Below are positions 39,079-48,969 of a stretch of 64,000 nt of DNA, piece after piece. Made by a program: the position numbers and the translations under genes. This DNA is from Mesodorylaimus sp. YZB2_4 (Eukaryota > Nematoda > Enoplea > Dorylaimida > Dorylaimidae), in contig JASANH010000463.1 of NCBI GenBank assembly GCA_030248295.1, forward strand, positions 1 through 64,000, in the 5' to 3' direction. Under the pieces are notes generated by a model. That model had not been told where the DNA came from and searched no databases. It saw nothing but the letters and a program-made list of their open reading frames with translations. The first letter of the stretch is position 1; every line of letters begins with the position of its first letter.

Positions 39079-40576
39079 ATGAGTTCAGCCGAGGAGATCA
39101 CAATCGATAACGGAACCGAGTATCCTGAAAGTATCGAAAATAATGAAAACGTCTTGTCGAAAATTGCCTTCATACCACTGGACTCGAACCACCTTTTTGA
39201 TCGTAATATCAATGATATCATGGTCTCGATGTACAAGAGCAACCCTAAAGAAAGGCAACCGATTTTTGCTTTTCGACATCAAAGATCGATCAAGCTAGTG
39301 TTCGATTCGAAAGAAAGCCGCGACGAAGCTGTGAAAGAGAAATTATCGATTTTTGATCTTCGCGTCCAATTAGAAATACCAGGGCCAGCGATACATCAGA
39401 AGAAGACGATCCATTTGTATGGGTTCCCAGTTGAAGAAAAGCAAAGCGATGTTGAAGCCTGGCTGAAAGAGAAAGAAATCACGGTGGTTTCTGGCCTAAG
39501 ATGGACGACTTGGCCAAATACAGATATACGGAATGGTGGACGATAGCTTGTCGTGTCGGCACTTAGCACCAAAGAAATACCTGTTTTCTGCAATTTCCAA
39601 TCGAAAGCCTAAAAGCGTACGATCCCTGTCACGACTTGGTACCACGGTATGCCAGTCTACTGTCGAAGGTGCAAAGCGAGAGGCCATTTAGCAAAAGACT
39701 GTACCCTGCTGAAAGAACATGATCCGACATCGTATGCGGCCCGTGCTCGAGGAGACTATGGAGGTTTTCGTCCAATGACCAAGACGGCAGAACAAGCGAC
39801 GAGTGAAACTCGAATTCGAAATCAAATAGACGATGAGGGTTTCCCGCCCTTAGCACCTTTGACGAGCCAGTTCCCGATTGTGGCACCACCATCACAAGTC
39901 CAAGAACACACGATCACAGCACACGAGGATACGACGATCGAAAAGACAGCTCTAGGAATCTACCCATTCTACGCCAAAGAATCGCCCTTATCGAATCACT
40001 ATCAATGCTCTTTTACGGTGGAAGGCCAAGTGTACAATACGACCGAACAATATCTTTTCAAAGAGAGGGCGATTAAGGTTGGAGACGAGAAAACGGCAAA
40101 GAAGATTATGAACTCGAAAACGGGCGCCAATGCGGAAAAACATGGCGAATCCGTTGAATGGGATGAGGCCAAATATGGGACATGGGTGACTTTTGCAAAA
40201 GAAAAGCTGTACACAGCCAACATGGCGAAATTTGGTCAGAATCAACACGATCCTGATACGACTTCGACGTATCCTCTTCGAGACGTCACCGAAGCTATTG
40301 GTTGAGGCCAGTCCTACTGACTCCTATTGGGAAGTAGGAATCAAAATAAACGACCCAAACGTCTACGATGTTTCGAAATGGCGTGGGGAAAATATTTTTG
40401 GCAAGCTTTTGACCAATTTGCGAAACGAGATGATGGAGTGGAATGATTTCGAGAAGGAGGCGCAGGAGGTCCGAGAGCGACAAGTATTGGAGGCAAAAAA
40501 ACGAAAACATAGCAGCACGTCAAGTCAGTCGGACTCAGACAATGAATCGGAAGTCCCAAACCCACGTAAGAAATGA
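39079..40576 (+). pseudogene. LINE ORF1: RRM-like region, CCHC zinc knuckle, NADAR domain
   Basis: ORF1 of Tx1-type elements encodes a nucleic-acid-binding protein that coats the element RNA. The first ~155 codons have the layout of the family N-terminus. The frame is broken by TAG at 39544 and TAA near 39610, then continues in the same frame through the zinc knuckle CRRCKARGHLAKDC (CX2CX4HX4C). After a linker of about 90 residues comes a NADAR-like domain (see separate entry). Between about 40290 and 40310 the frame shifts by one and runs to TGA at 40574. The C-terminal tail is charged and Ser-rich, with KKRKH resembling a nuclear localisation signal. The final ATGA overlaps the ORF2 start. 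Confidence 0.85.
39946..40440 (+). other. NADAR (YbiA-like) domain inside LINE ORF1
   Basis: Family-like landmarks appear in order: PFYAKESPLSNHY, a YNTTEQYLF segment (the usual W/Y-x-T-x-E-x-Y/H-F motif), an alpha-helical KAxKI/KIM stretch, LVEASPTDSYW, and GENIFGKLLTNLRNEM (usual GxNxLGxxLxxxRxxL). NADAR proteins act on N-glycosidic or ADP-ribose-type substrates, for example YbiA in riboflavin metabolism. The acidic E in TEQY and the E in LVEAS, both conserved in the family, are present. One frameshift falls between the two halves in this copy. Activity in a retrotransposon protein is not established. Confidence 0.8.
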
Positions 40577-43500
40577 TTTGGCAAACGTCGGGCGACACTA
40601 AACACCGTAAGTTACGTCAGCTTCTGAGCCTTGGCACCAAGTTAGGTCTCGTTTCTTTTTCCTCTGTTATAGAAATAGGGTCCAAAGTAATTTTTGCTAC
40701 ATATAACGCAGCTGGGCTACGGGACAAAATTCCAAAAATATTGTCTATTTTTGCTCCAGTGAATGATGTTGATGTTTTGTGTGTACAAGAGACTCATTTT
40801 CGCAATGCGAAGGAGGCCGCCTTTTTGTAAAGTGTTTTTGAATCTAAATTTAGAATCTCTCATTCCTTCTCGGATGAGCATAGTGCGGGTGTGTGTATTC
40901 TGGTGAATCGCAGAGCTTTGTTTTCGGATATAACTCGAATCACAAGTGTGCCATGTCGAGCAAATACGAGACTAAGGTCTTTCTCTTGCTAGGAGTCTAT
41001 GCACCAGCGCAGGAGCGGAAGGCGTTTTTTGTGAGATTGTATGAGACGGTTTTACAAAAATTCAGGTACTATGATGCGTGTGTCTGCTTAGGAGATTTTA
41101 ATTTCGTGGAATATAGGTAGCTGGACCGCAGTCATCACGCGCACTACCCTGGGGTGGGACTGAAAGAGTTTCGAGTTATCTCTTCAAAATTCAAATTGCA
41201 TGATATCTTTCGGGCTCATCATGCAAAAGCCAGGGAATTCTCTCATCTTGCCCACAGCATCAAGACGCAGCGACTTGATAGAATTTACGGCTCTGAAAAC
41301 GTGGTAGCATCATATGTAAAACATAAGTTTATGAATACGGGCCTGTCAGAATATAAAATTTTTGAACTCGAACTTAATTTTTTATTTGCTAATGTAAGGA
41401 GGGGTCCTTCTTACTGGAAACTCGATGTAGACTTCCTATTGAAGGACCGGTTTTTGCAGGAGTGCATCAGGGATAAGCTTCAGGCGTTAAAAACTATGTT
41501 GACTAACGCATCCGATGAGGATGTGCTGGAGTAATGGGAGGAGTGTAAACATGAAATAGGCATAACGTGTAAAGGTCGTAAGAAAACGATGGATACAGAA
41601 AACAGAAAATACCGCTTATGGCTAGAAAAGGAGTTAGAGGGTGCTAAAAGGCTATTAGGCTTGCACCCCACGAGTGAGATGTTGAAAGCAGAATTCTTGG
41701 ATGTTCGTGAGAGGCTCAAAGCTTTTGATCGCGAGGAAGTAAGGAAGAGGTTAATGAAAACGCATTACAGGGACCTGGCAGCTGACCAGTTTACATTAAC
41801 AACGGCCAAGTTGATGCAAAAAAACTCGGCTGAGGGTAGGACAATTTATGCTATCCGTGGGGAGGATGGGACCTTGTACGGAGACCACCTGGAAGTCATA
41901 CAGGAAATAAGAAGGCAGTACGCGTGTTTGTTTACTAGTACAGGATCGATTGACGGGGAGGCCGCTGATCGCTTCTTGGGACAGGCTCCTTATTGCTTGG
42001 CAGATGACGAAGACAGGGAGGAACTAGGCGAGGAGATTGACGAAGATGAAGTACGGACTGCGATGAGCACATTCAAGAAGAAGAAGTCGCCAGGCAGCGA
42101 CGGCCTGCCAATCGAATTTTACAGTCTTTTCTCGGCTGACATAGGATGGATACTGAGTAAGGTTTACGGGGCCTCATCAAGGCTGGGCGTTCTCCCTCCC
42201 AGCTGCTACTTGGGCATTATTTCGCAAGTGTGCAAGGGGGAAGGGGATAAGGCGGAAAGGTCTAACTGGCGGCCACTGACAATGTTAAATGTGGACTATA
42301 AGATTCTGGCAAAAGTTCTGGTCATGAGACTGAGGAAAGTGATGGGAAAGGTGGTCCATCCGGACCAGACCTGCTCGGTGCCTGGAAGAGACATAAGAGA
42401 CGGGGTCTTGACCCTCTACAATGCTGTATAGTACATCAGTGAGACTGGGGCGGAAGGCATGCCTCTTTCTGTGAACCATATGACAGCCTTCGACATAGTC
42501 GAATGGGAATATATGGATAGAGTATTCGTATACTTTGGGCTAGGACCAGTCTTCCAGAACTGGATTCGACTGATCTATAAACTGGGGAGGGTCTCATCAG
42601 CGGTGCAGGTGAATGGATTCATATCATCTCCCTTTACTCCAAGCATAGGAATCCGGCAGGGGTGCCCTTTGTCGGCCTATCTGTACGTGCTCGGCTCAGA
42701 GACAGTCACCAATTTCATTAGGAGGGACGCAGCTGTTAAAGGATTAGACATATTAGGACGGGAGCTAAAAATCAGCAATTTTGCTGATGATACCAACTTT
42801 GTGGTGGCGGATACTGCCTCTATCAAACGCATTTTTGAAGTATACAAAACATTTAGGAATACCTCGGGCGCCACGCTGAAAGAGGCAAAGCCAAAATTTT
42901 ACCACTAGGTGCGACAGCAGCGAACAGGACGGGGATAGAGGAGGATCTGTCCAAGTATTTGGTCCAGCAGTTAAAAGTGTATGGATTTTGGATTCGCAGC
43001 ACTGGCATGGAGATAGCGGAAAACTGGGCAGCTGTAAGAGATCATATAGGGACCTTGAATAGTAGGAGTCCGCACTGCGAGATATCATATTTTGGGAGAG
43101 TCCATGTTCTGAACACCTATTTTCTGTCCAAAGTGCGTACTTAGCATCGATTATTGCGCCGGATGCTGATTTCCAGAGTTTTGTTGAGAAACATACGGAT
43201 GCTTATTTCTGGCATCCATCCAAATCTAACATGGTGAACAAATTAATTTTAAAACGAAGGAGGGACCTCGGAGGGGTTAACTATCCAGACGTGAATACCA
43301 AGGTGCTAGCTTTCCGATTAATGCTTCTTCTACGCAGACTGACTGCACAGCAGGATGCTGCGTGGAGTGCGTGCTTTGATTTTTTCTATGATAGAGTGCG
43401 ATATGTGAGCCTGAACCAATTGAACAACATAGTGGTGCCCCAGCTGTACAGGGATATACGCAGGGCTGGAAAGACTGCCAAATTTAGCTTACTGGATCAA

Positions 43501-44130
43501 GGCGCTGTTGGATTGGATGCAAGAACATATCCAATGAAACACGTCAAGACCAAGCTGCTGTATGAACACATGATGGAAAAGAGGGGGGGGGGGGTAAAGC
43601 TGCGCTAGCAATGCAGGAGTATTGGAAGGGAAAGTTAGGAAACGAGCATATCGACTTTAGGGCATACTGGAGGCTCAATAGGACCAAGCACGTCGATACA
43701 CTACGCTCTACTGTATAAGCCATTGCACACAAGAAGCAAAGTCTCGCACTTTGCACCGGAGGTTGATTCACACTGCAAGTACTGTAAGAAGCAGGGAACA
43801 GATAAGCACTAGAAATGGCTCGCTCCGCTCGCAATTTTCTAGTTGCTCGCTTCGCTCGCGGAAGGTAGTAATCAGTGGTGGCTTGTATGGGGGTAATTGT
43901 GCGTGCGCAATGCAGTTGGTTTTCAAGAAAGATCACCAACTCACCTCCACAGGAAGGAAGGATGCGAACAAGTTCTCATTGCGTGCACATGTCAAATTAT
44001 TACGCATGGTTGTTGGCATTAGATTAAAGATAGAGCATGCCAGAACGCGTCAAAAGAAAAATAAGGTGTAGACAAGAGGTCCGTTCGTTTCTCACCGACG
44101 GTGTGAAGGCAGTGTTAGCATGGCGCGTTG

Positions 44131-44653
44131 TTATGAACACGTTCGACGATCTCGCGACCGTGTGTCTTCATCGTATTGGTCGTCGAGAAACATGCGCACG
44201 GTGTACGATTCTCCATCCGTTTTCAGTGACAGGAACTTGAACGGACATGGACACGGAAGGCCGGCATTGAAGTCTTGCTCATTGAAATAAGCGATTACTT
44301 TTTCTTCACGTCGCATTGATAAAAGCAGTTTCTTGAGCTGAGGGGAAATGTATAAATTTGGAATCATTCCGATATCCTTCGTCAAGCTAGTCGTTTTGAT
44401 TATGATAGTATACTTTTGAAATTCGTGAGGATTCCTTATCGCTGGATATGATTGAAATCGTCGCTGGTTTATGCAATGAGTGAAGAGTACGAAATGCAGC
44501 AAGTTCTTTTAGCGGCTTTGGCGAGAAGCTTTTCTTGTCATTCGAGTGTTGCCTGTAGACAACGAAATGAGTCCATTTGTATTCGTAATCTTTCAAGTCA
44601 GCCGTGAATAAAGCCATTTTTAAAGGTAAAAATGAAGCTGGCGTATTATTCAA
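44131..44653 (-). pseudogene. Unknown coding-like remnant inside the Helitron
   Basis: Two overlapping minus-strand frames (44653-44387 and 44502-44131) each have protein-like composition and appear to be one frame-shifted gene. The first begins with ALFTADLKDYEYKWTHF; the second contains IPNLYISPQLKKLLLSMRRE. I do not recognise a family. It lies downstream of the helicase end and upstream of the Helitron 3' terminus, so it could be a captured host gene piece or an accessory Helitron gene. Confidence 0.35.
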
Positions 44654-44916
44654 ATTTCTGTCTTGGGCCTTGTATCTATTTGCAGATCAAATGATGCAGT
44701 AATACCGTATGCGAACAAGAGACAGCGTAGTTACCCGGTAGACTACAGTACGGTAGAGTGCGAGTTCTGTTGCGGCGTAAAGTGTGCATATCTGTACAGA
44801 GACACATGAAGCAGTTAGATGACCCGAAGAAGCAATATCCCGAAACAGGAAACTCAGTCAATGGGCACACTTTACACACATAAACCGCATGGAAAGGAAC
44901 AGTGCACTCACGTACA

Positions 44917-45117
44917 CTACTTTAAAACCTGCTTGAAAACGATGTTGTCGGTAACCGTCACACCATTGCTAGTACCTTGTCGGGAACCTTCTACCACTTG
45001 AATCTTAAGGGCGTCGAAAGACCGAACTCGTGAACAGCCGACGTAAAACTGGCCATGCGTGAATACGGGACTTCTCAAGTAAACCCCGCATCGCAAGCAT
45101 ATCTCCTGCGCTGCAAA
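44917..45117 (-). pseudogene. Helitron Rep/helicase, C-terminal fragment
   Basis: Read on minus, the frame shows GVYLRSPVFTHGQFYVGCSR followed by VRSFDALKI, the end of a superfamily 1B (PIF1-like) helicase, whose usual form is GVYLPEPVFTHGQLYVALSR. The fragment covers only the last helicase motifs and a short tail ending in a stop. The nuclease and most helicase motifs are missing, so it is non-functional. Confidence 0.8.
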
Positions 45118-45689
45118 CATGGTTTTGCAGTCAGCACAGCTGTGCATATGGTATGCGAGGGCTGACTTCCAGGCGGAGGACAAGATAGTGGACTTGTGGG
45201 ATGCACTGCGGAGGAGGTTGAAAGTTTTTACTAAACGAGCCAGGTGCATTCTGTCACCGCGCATGTTCCAGGATTATTTTGCAGGATTATTTTGCAGAGC
45301 CGTCTCTCGTGAATTTGTTGGAGTAAAGCGTTAAAAAAGCAATTGAAAAAAAAAGAAAAGAGAAAAGAACAGAAAAAAAAGGCCACACCCTCGTTCTTTC
45401 CTCCGCCCGACCACCATTTCAGCGTGGCAATGAACGCGAGGTGAGAGAACGTCTCTCCAGTCTCGCTGATGGCGTTGAACACTTGATACATGTAAGCCGA
45501 TTCAGATTTATACTGCTTGTAGAATGCCGTCAGCAGGATGAGGTGGGCTGGAGGGTACGCGATCAGATAGATGGGATACATAAACGGGTAGCTGACGAAT
45601 CTTGAGTGGGTAACAATGTTTTTAAAGGACCCTGATTCCAAGCAAATGGGCTGACTGAGTGGTAGTGTTTGTCATTCTTTAGGATCCGC

Positions 45690-46324
45690 CAGCAGAAACA
45701 ACGGGGTTACATTGAGCGAACCAACCAGACGAGTCAGGGTGCGAGTACTGACAGCAATCAATAGCTGTAGACGGACGAAAAATGCCTGGCTGATATGGTC
45801 TTCTTGCGAAGACTGATTTTCGTGCACATCGCTAATTTGGCAGGCAAATCCCTCCCTAGTTTGTTGCATTTAAATGAGGAATTAGTATATCCTTCGGAAA
45901 TACTGTATGCCTGAGCGTTAGTCGACTAGATCATTCTCCTAGCCGATGTCTTTGAGTTTTTTCCTAGAATGCTGAATCATAGAAATGAATCAAGGTCACA
46001 ACACTACGCATGCATTCTTGATGTGATCGGCGACAGCCCATGGATACCTTCAAATGCGATTATGTAATAATAGCCAAAAATTTCACCAACAAGTTAAGGG
46101 TCGACCGATCTGGCATTAAGCAATCCGTAAAGATCAATTGACGTTAACATCAAAATCTCACCCACCATTGTGGATACTGTGCATCTTTTCCTGTATATTC
46201 CTGCAGCCAAAGACAAACGCCCGTGGGGCGCAGAGCAAAAACAAATTAAGTTGCAGTCAATAAAGATTGGAAACAAATCGTTTGAGAGTGTCACGTGGGC
46301 TATGCACTATATCATGTGGTAGTT
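45690..46324. other. Intergenic between GPCR pseudogene and SINE; nothing recognised
   Basis: Presumed former promoter region of the split GPCR gene. No TATA-like box or other feature stands out. Confidence 0.35.
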
Positions 46325-46500
46325 ACCGGGGTCGTGGCCTAGCGGGTTAAGGCGTCTGCCTCTCACGCTGGGTGCGCACTTACAGGGGAGGGTTCGACTC
46401 CCGCCTCGGTACAAAGTGATTGTCAATTATGTGTTCCTTAGCCCTTGAGTGCGCCTTATGGTGCTTGGCTATGGATAAAGTATGACATGACATGACAGAT
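46325..46500 (+). mobile_element. tRNA-derived SINE, family A (copy 3, intact tRNA head)
   Basis: The head 46325-46411 still folds like a tRNA: ACCGGGG pairs with CCTCGGT, the A-box region is TGGCCTAGCGGGTTAAGG and the B box is GGTTCGACTCC. The anticodon loop CTCTCAC is that of tRNA-Glu(CTC), and about 15 extra bases lie in the variable region. A diverged family A body and a GACATGACATGACA tail follow, which argues for a SINE rather than a working tRNA gene. Confidence 0.7.
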
Positions 46501-47400
46501 CATTCCACAGATTATGGCCGATACTTCAGAAGCCTGCGAATATGATGCAGTTATTCCTGCAGGGTTTCAAGATTCAAAATGATCATTGAACTCTCTGCCA
46601 GACACGGCAATATGGATTAGTCGTTGATAAGATGGATAGGCAACCACCCCATGATAAGTCCAGAAGAATTAAAATAGTCTTCTACCTACACACATATGGG
46701 TGGTCTTTTCTACAGCATACTGTATCATTGTAGGGTGTTCATCAACTAGGTAATCTAATGTTTCGGAGATGTTTGCACTGACTTCCAGTTCAACTTTTAT
46801 CTTTCATTTCTAATCGAATAGCTTACCCAAACACGATTTCAGCACTTGAACCTTGGTCTTTTGTTGTGAGCGTGAAACGTTGTTTACCCCCAAGTATATA
46901 CAGTAAGCACCTGCACACCTAAAGTTTCTTCACCATCGACAGAGAGGTAGTGTTCCTTAAAGCCAAACTCAAACTCAAAACATTCCAGCTTTCTGTCGAA
47001 TTTTACCAGGCCTTCACATTCATATCTGATGCACCCGTCATCGACCGCGGCTGTTTATTCTTCCAACAAAACCAATTCCATCGACTAAAAAGATGAATGC
47101 GCTCTGCGCTATCTATTTTCGGAAGTGCCGTAACTCACGCACTGGAACAACTGAGATGGTAGGGCGAACCGAGTTCATTTTCGTCAGTAGTTGGGCAAGG
47201 CAAAAGAGAAATGAACTTTTCGTTCTCGTCTTGATAAAGGCGCGGACACTTGCTGGGTAAGTAAGAAATGTGTTGTTCCCCGATTAGCAGGGATACTGTA
47301 CAATGTGGTCACATCATGGCCAGGACCGCCGTGAGTGGTTAGGCGAACAATTGGCAAAAGTGTACTTTATTTTTACTGGAACTACGATTTTATAGACCCG
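46501..47400. other. Intergenic upstream of the PP1 subunit gene
   Basis: No open frame of note. It presumably holds the promoter of the following gene; a TTTTATAG near 47389 is a possible but weak TATA element. Confidence 0.35.
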
Positions 47401-47413
47401 CTGCAGTGTCAAA

Positions 47414-48316
47414 ATGGGAAACGGCGATCAAATGGTATCGCAGGTGGCTACTTTCGGCTCAAATAAAAATACATCTACAATCCCCAAAGCGCGCGGCTTG
47501 CCTTCACCCAATTTCATTTTTCAACCATCACGCAATGTCCAGTTTCACTTGGAGTATTCTTCAGACTGCAAATACGAGCAGCCACTGGTCATCAACTCAT
47601 CTTTCGAACGTTTGCGCAACAAAAACGATGGCACCGCGACATGTATCCCAAAAGGCTGCATTCTAAAAAAGCAACACCACTCTTTCCCTGCAAAATTAGT
47701 TCGACGTGTTAGCTTCGCTGATGAAAATGGATTTGCTTTAGAGCAGATCAGACATTTTGATAACGACCCTAGACCAAGAAGTTTGGCAAATTTTTTTAAT
47801 CTCGGTTATGACCTTGCCGATTGCTACAGCATTTTCAAATCCACACATGCCAGACCAGCGACTAACATACAATGGCGTCGCCACTCGTTCAGCAATGCAA
47901 ATTGTCGCCGTTTCGTGCCCTACTTTACACTGGCCTGGAATGGTATGGGTAAAAGTGAGGTACTTCACGCTGCTTTGGGTGATCGAAAAATCTGTTTGGA
48001 ATCAGTGTCGATTGATTCACCTCAAAATATTAGTGGTACAATTTTAGCACAAAATTTATCTTTTCACAAACGGGTTTTTGTCCGGTGTACATTAGACGCA
48101 TGGAAATCCTACGAAGATTTTGATGCTAAATATAAATGCTCATTGGACCACGAAGTGGATCGTTTCGGATTCGATTTACGTTTTGCCTTCAAAATTTTGG
48201 CTGGTACTCGATTGGAAATGGCCTTGGCGTACATTGCGGACAACGGGCAAGAATTCTGGGATAATAATCATTGTAATAATTATCCATTTTGGTATAACGC
48301 AAAAGTCGAAAAATAG
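47414..48316 (+). CDS. Protein phosphatase 1 regulatory subunit 3-like (glycogen-targeting)
   Basis: This product should bring the PP1 catalytic subunit to glycogen, where it activates glycogen synthase and restrains phosphorylase. The gene is a single uninterrupted 300-residue frame. The PP1-binding RVxF motif is RRVSF at residues 97-101. The C-terminal ~110 residues form a CBM21 carbohydrate-binding domain: ISGTILAQNLSFHKRVFVR, then LDAWKSYEDF, and the WDNNHCNNY sequence characteristic of glycogen-binding and synthase docking. Length matches the short vertebrate members (PPP1R3B/C/D, about 285-320 residues). The ATG at 47414 is the first in frame and gives MGNG. No intron is needed, unlike the neighbouring intron-rich genes. 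Confidence 0.9.
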   Translation: MGNGDQMVSQVATFGSNKNTSTIPKARGLPSPNFIFQPSRNVQFHLEYSSDCKYEQPLVINSSFERLRNKNDGTATCIPKGCILKKQHHSFPAKLVRRVSFADENGFALEQIRHFDNDPRPRSLANFFNLGYDLADCYSIFKSTHARPATNIQWRRHSFSNANCRRFVPYFTLAWNGMGKSEVLHAALGDRKICLESVSIDSPQNISGTILAQNLSFHKRVFVRCTLDAWKSYEDFDAKYKCSLDHEVDRFGFDLRFAFKILAGTRLEMALAYIADNGQEFWDNNHCNNYPFWYNAKVEK

Positions 48317-48879
48317 TTTTTGCGGCTTTTTTTCCCACGATAAGAGCGAGAGAAATATTGTGGGAGGTTTTTCCTCTTTGTGTTCTAATGTCTATGAGGC
48401 TCTGCGATTCCGGCTCTCTTTTATTTCTCTGCGGTGCCGATAAGTATCGTGACTCTTCCTTCTTCTATGTACAATGTACATTAGGTGGTATAAGTGTTTC
48501 GCCTGCCAGTAGGGCAACGGTCCAGCGCACCTTATGATTTCTGTTGGTGAGTTCTCAGATACGAATCGAGTCTTTGTGCCATATTATTAGTCGGAATAGA
48601 TGGATAAGGTCATCAGTCATCAGTGATATTTTCTTCAGGATTTTCTTGGTACCCATTATTTGTATTACGAGTGTTTTATCAGCTAGAAAATTAGAAGTTT
48701 CAAATCCGTATGTTATCGCGCAGCCAGTGTCATTATGTGATGGCACGAAATCGTTTAGTGGGAGCATAGGGGGCAGGACATCGTAATCAGAATATAACAA
48801 CGAGCTTTCTTCGTAGATGCAGGGGGTGAGTGAGGGATTTTTGTGCAAACTTGTATGCTAGACCTGTTTGAAATTATGA

Positions 48880-48965
48880 TTATGTTCATGTTCATATTTA
48901 CCTAGTCGCCAAGCTCTCATCTGTCGTGAGAGGCAGATGCCTTACCCACAGCCACGGGCCACATG
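48880..48965 (-). mobile_element. Internally deleted SINE, family A (copy 4)
   Basis: On minus it has the tRNA-like 5' half (GGTAAGGCATCTGCCTCTCA) and then jumps to the AACATGAACATGAACAT-type tail, lacking the B box and most of the body. Confidence 0.5.
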
Positions 48966-48969
48966 GGCG

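Larger units (their letters stand above)
43809..45118 (-). mobile_element. Helitron fragment nested in LINE ORF2
   Basis: A segment of about 1.3 kb separates two parts of LINE ORF2. Its minus strand encodes the end of a Helitron/PIF1-type helicase. The lower boundary reads, on minus, CATTTCTAG followed by T, matching the CTRR-3' end and A/T target habit of Helitrons. Upstream of it are two near-identical GCGAGCGxAGCGAGC runs. The upper end shows no TC start and begins inside the helicase, so it is 5'-truncated or was inserted as a fragment. Confidence 0.72.
40573..45334 (+). pseudogene. LINE ORF2: APE endonuclease and reverse transcriptase, interrupted
   Basis: ORF2 nicks target DNA and copies the element RNA. 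The endonuclease region (about 40680-41330) shows TYNAAGLRD, CVQETHF with catalytic Glu, LGDFNF and DRIY; the usual SDH is degenerate (SEY). Reverse transcriptase (about 41880-42900) shows NWRPLTMLNVDYKILAK, IRQGCPLSAYLY and the catalytic FADD. A C-terminal Cys/His motif CKYCKKQGTDKH ends at 43809, where the Helitron interrupts. The last ~70 codons resume after 45118 and end at TAA 45332-45334. Stops near 40828, 41118, 41532, 42429 and 42906 plus several frameshifts disable this copy. Confidence 0.88.
38863..45381 (+). mobile_element. Full-length Tx1/L1-like LINE retrotransposon, defective
   Basis: A non-LTR element of about 6.5 kb (about 5.2 kb without the nested Helitron), inserted antisense to the GPCR gene. 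Its boundaries come from the GPCR reading: flanking GCCACA at 38857-38862 and 45382-45387 is the target duplication, and the right end is A-rich (about 45340-45381). It has a ~215-bp 5' leader, ORF1 with a zinc knuckle and NADAR domain, and ORF2 with endonuclease and reverse transcriptase. Both ORFs carry stops and shifts, so this copy is dead. Confidence 0.88.
38297..45675 (-). pseudogene. GPCR pseudogene split by a LINE insertion
   Basis: This is a rhodopsin-like seven-helix receptor gene, intronless, closely similar to the copy at 51503-52609. The N-terminal half is at 45675-45388 and runs through helices 1-2 to WWSGGG. The C-terminal half is at 38862-38297 and resumes at AWF, continuing with the DRI-containing end of helix 3. 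The 6.5-kb LINE sits between them. Two further defects exist. A frameshift lies near 45641-45675, where the original ATG reading MTNTTT falls out of frame with the first helix. An in-frame-looking deletion removes the region of helix 5 and the third cytoplasmic loop, joining NTAYL directly to ACSVT. It cannot make a normal receptor. Confidence 0.9.

Noticed and set aside
39079-40576. Host NADAR gene captured near a LINE
   Set aside because: The zinc knuckle, the same reading frame, the ATGA overlap with ORF2 and the element boundaries place the domain inside LINE ORF1.
38863-45381. LTR retrotransposon or endogenous virus
   Set aside because: No long terminal repeats, protease or integrase; instead an APE endonuclease, A-rich 3' end and short target duplication, as in non-LTR elements.
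46325-46411. Functional tRNA gene
   Set aside because: The extra variable-region bases, imperfect anticodon stem and the shared downstream SINE body in other copies argue for a tRNA-derived SINE.
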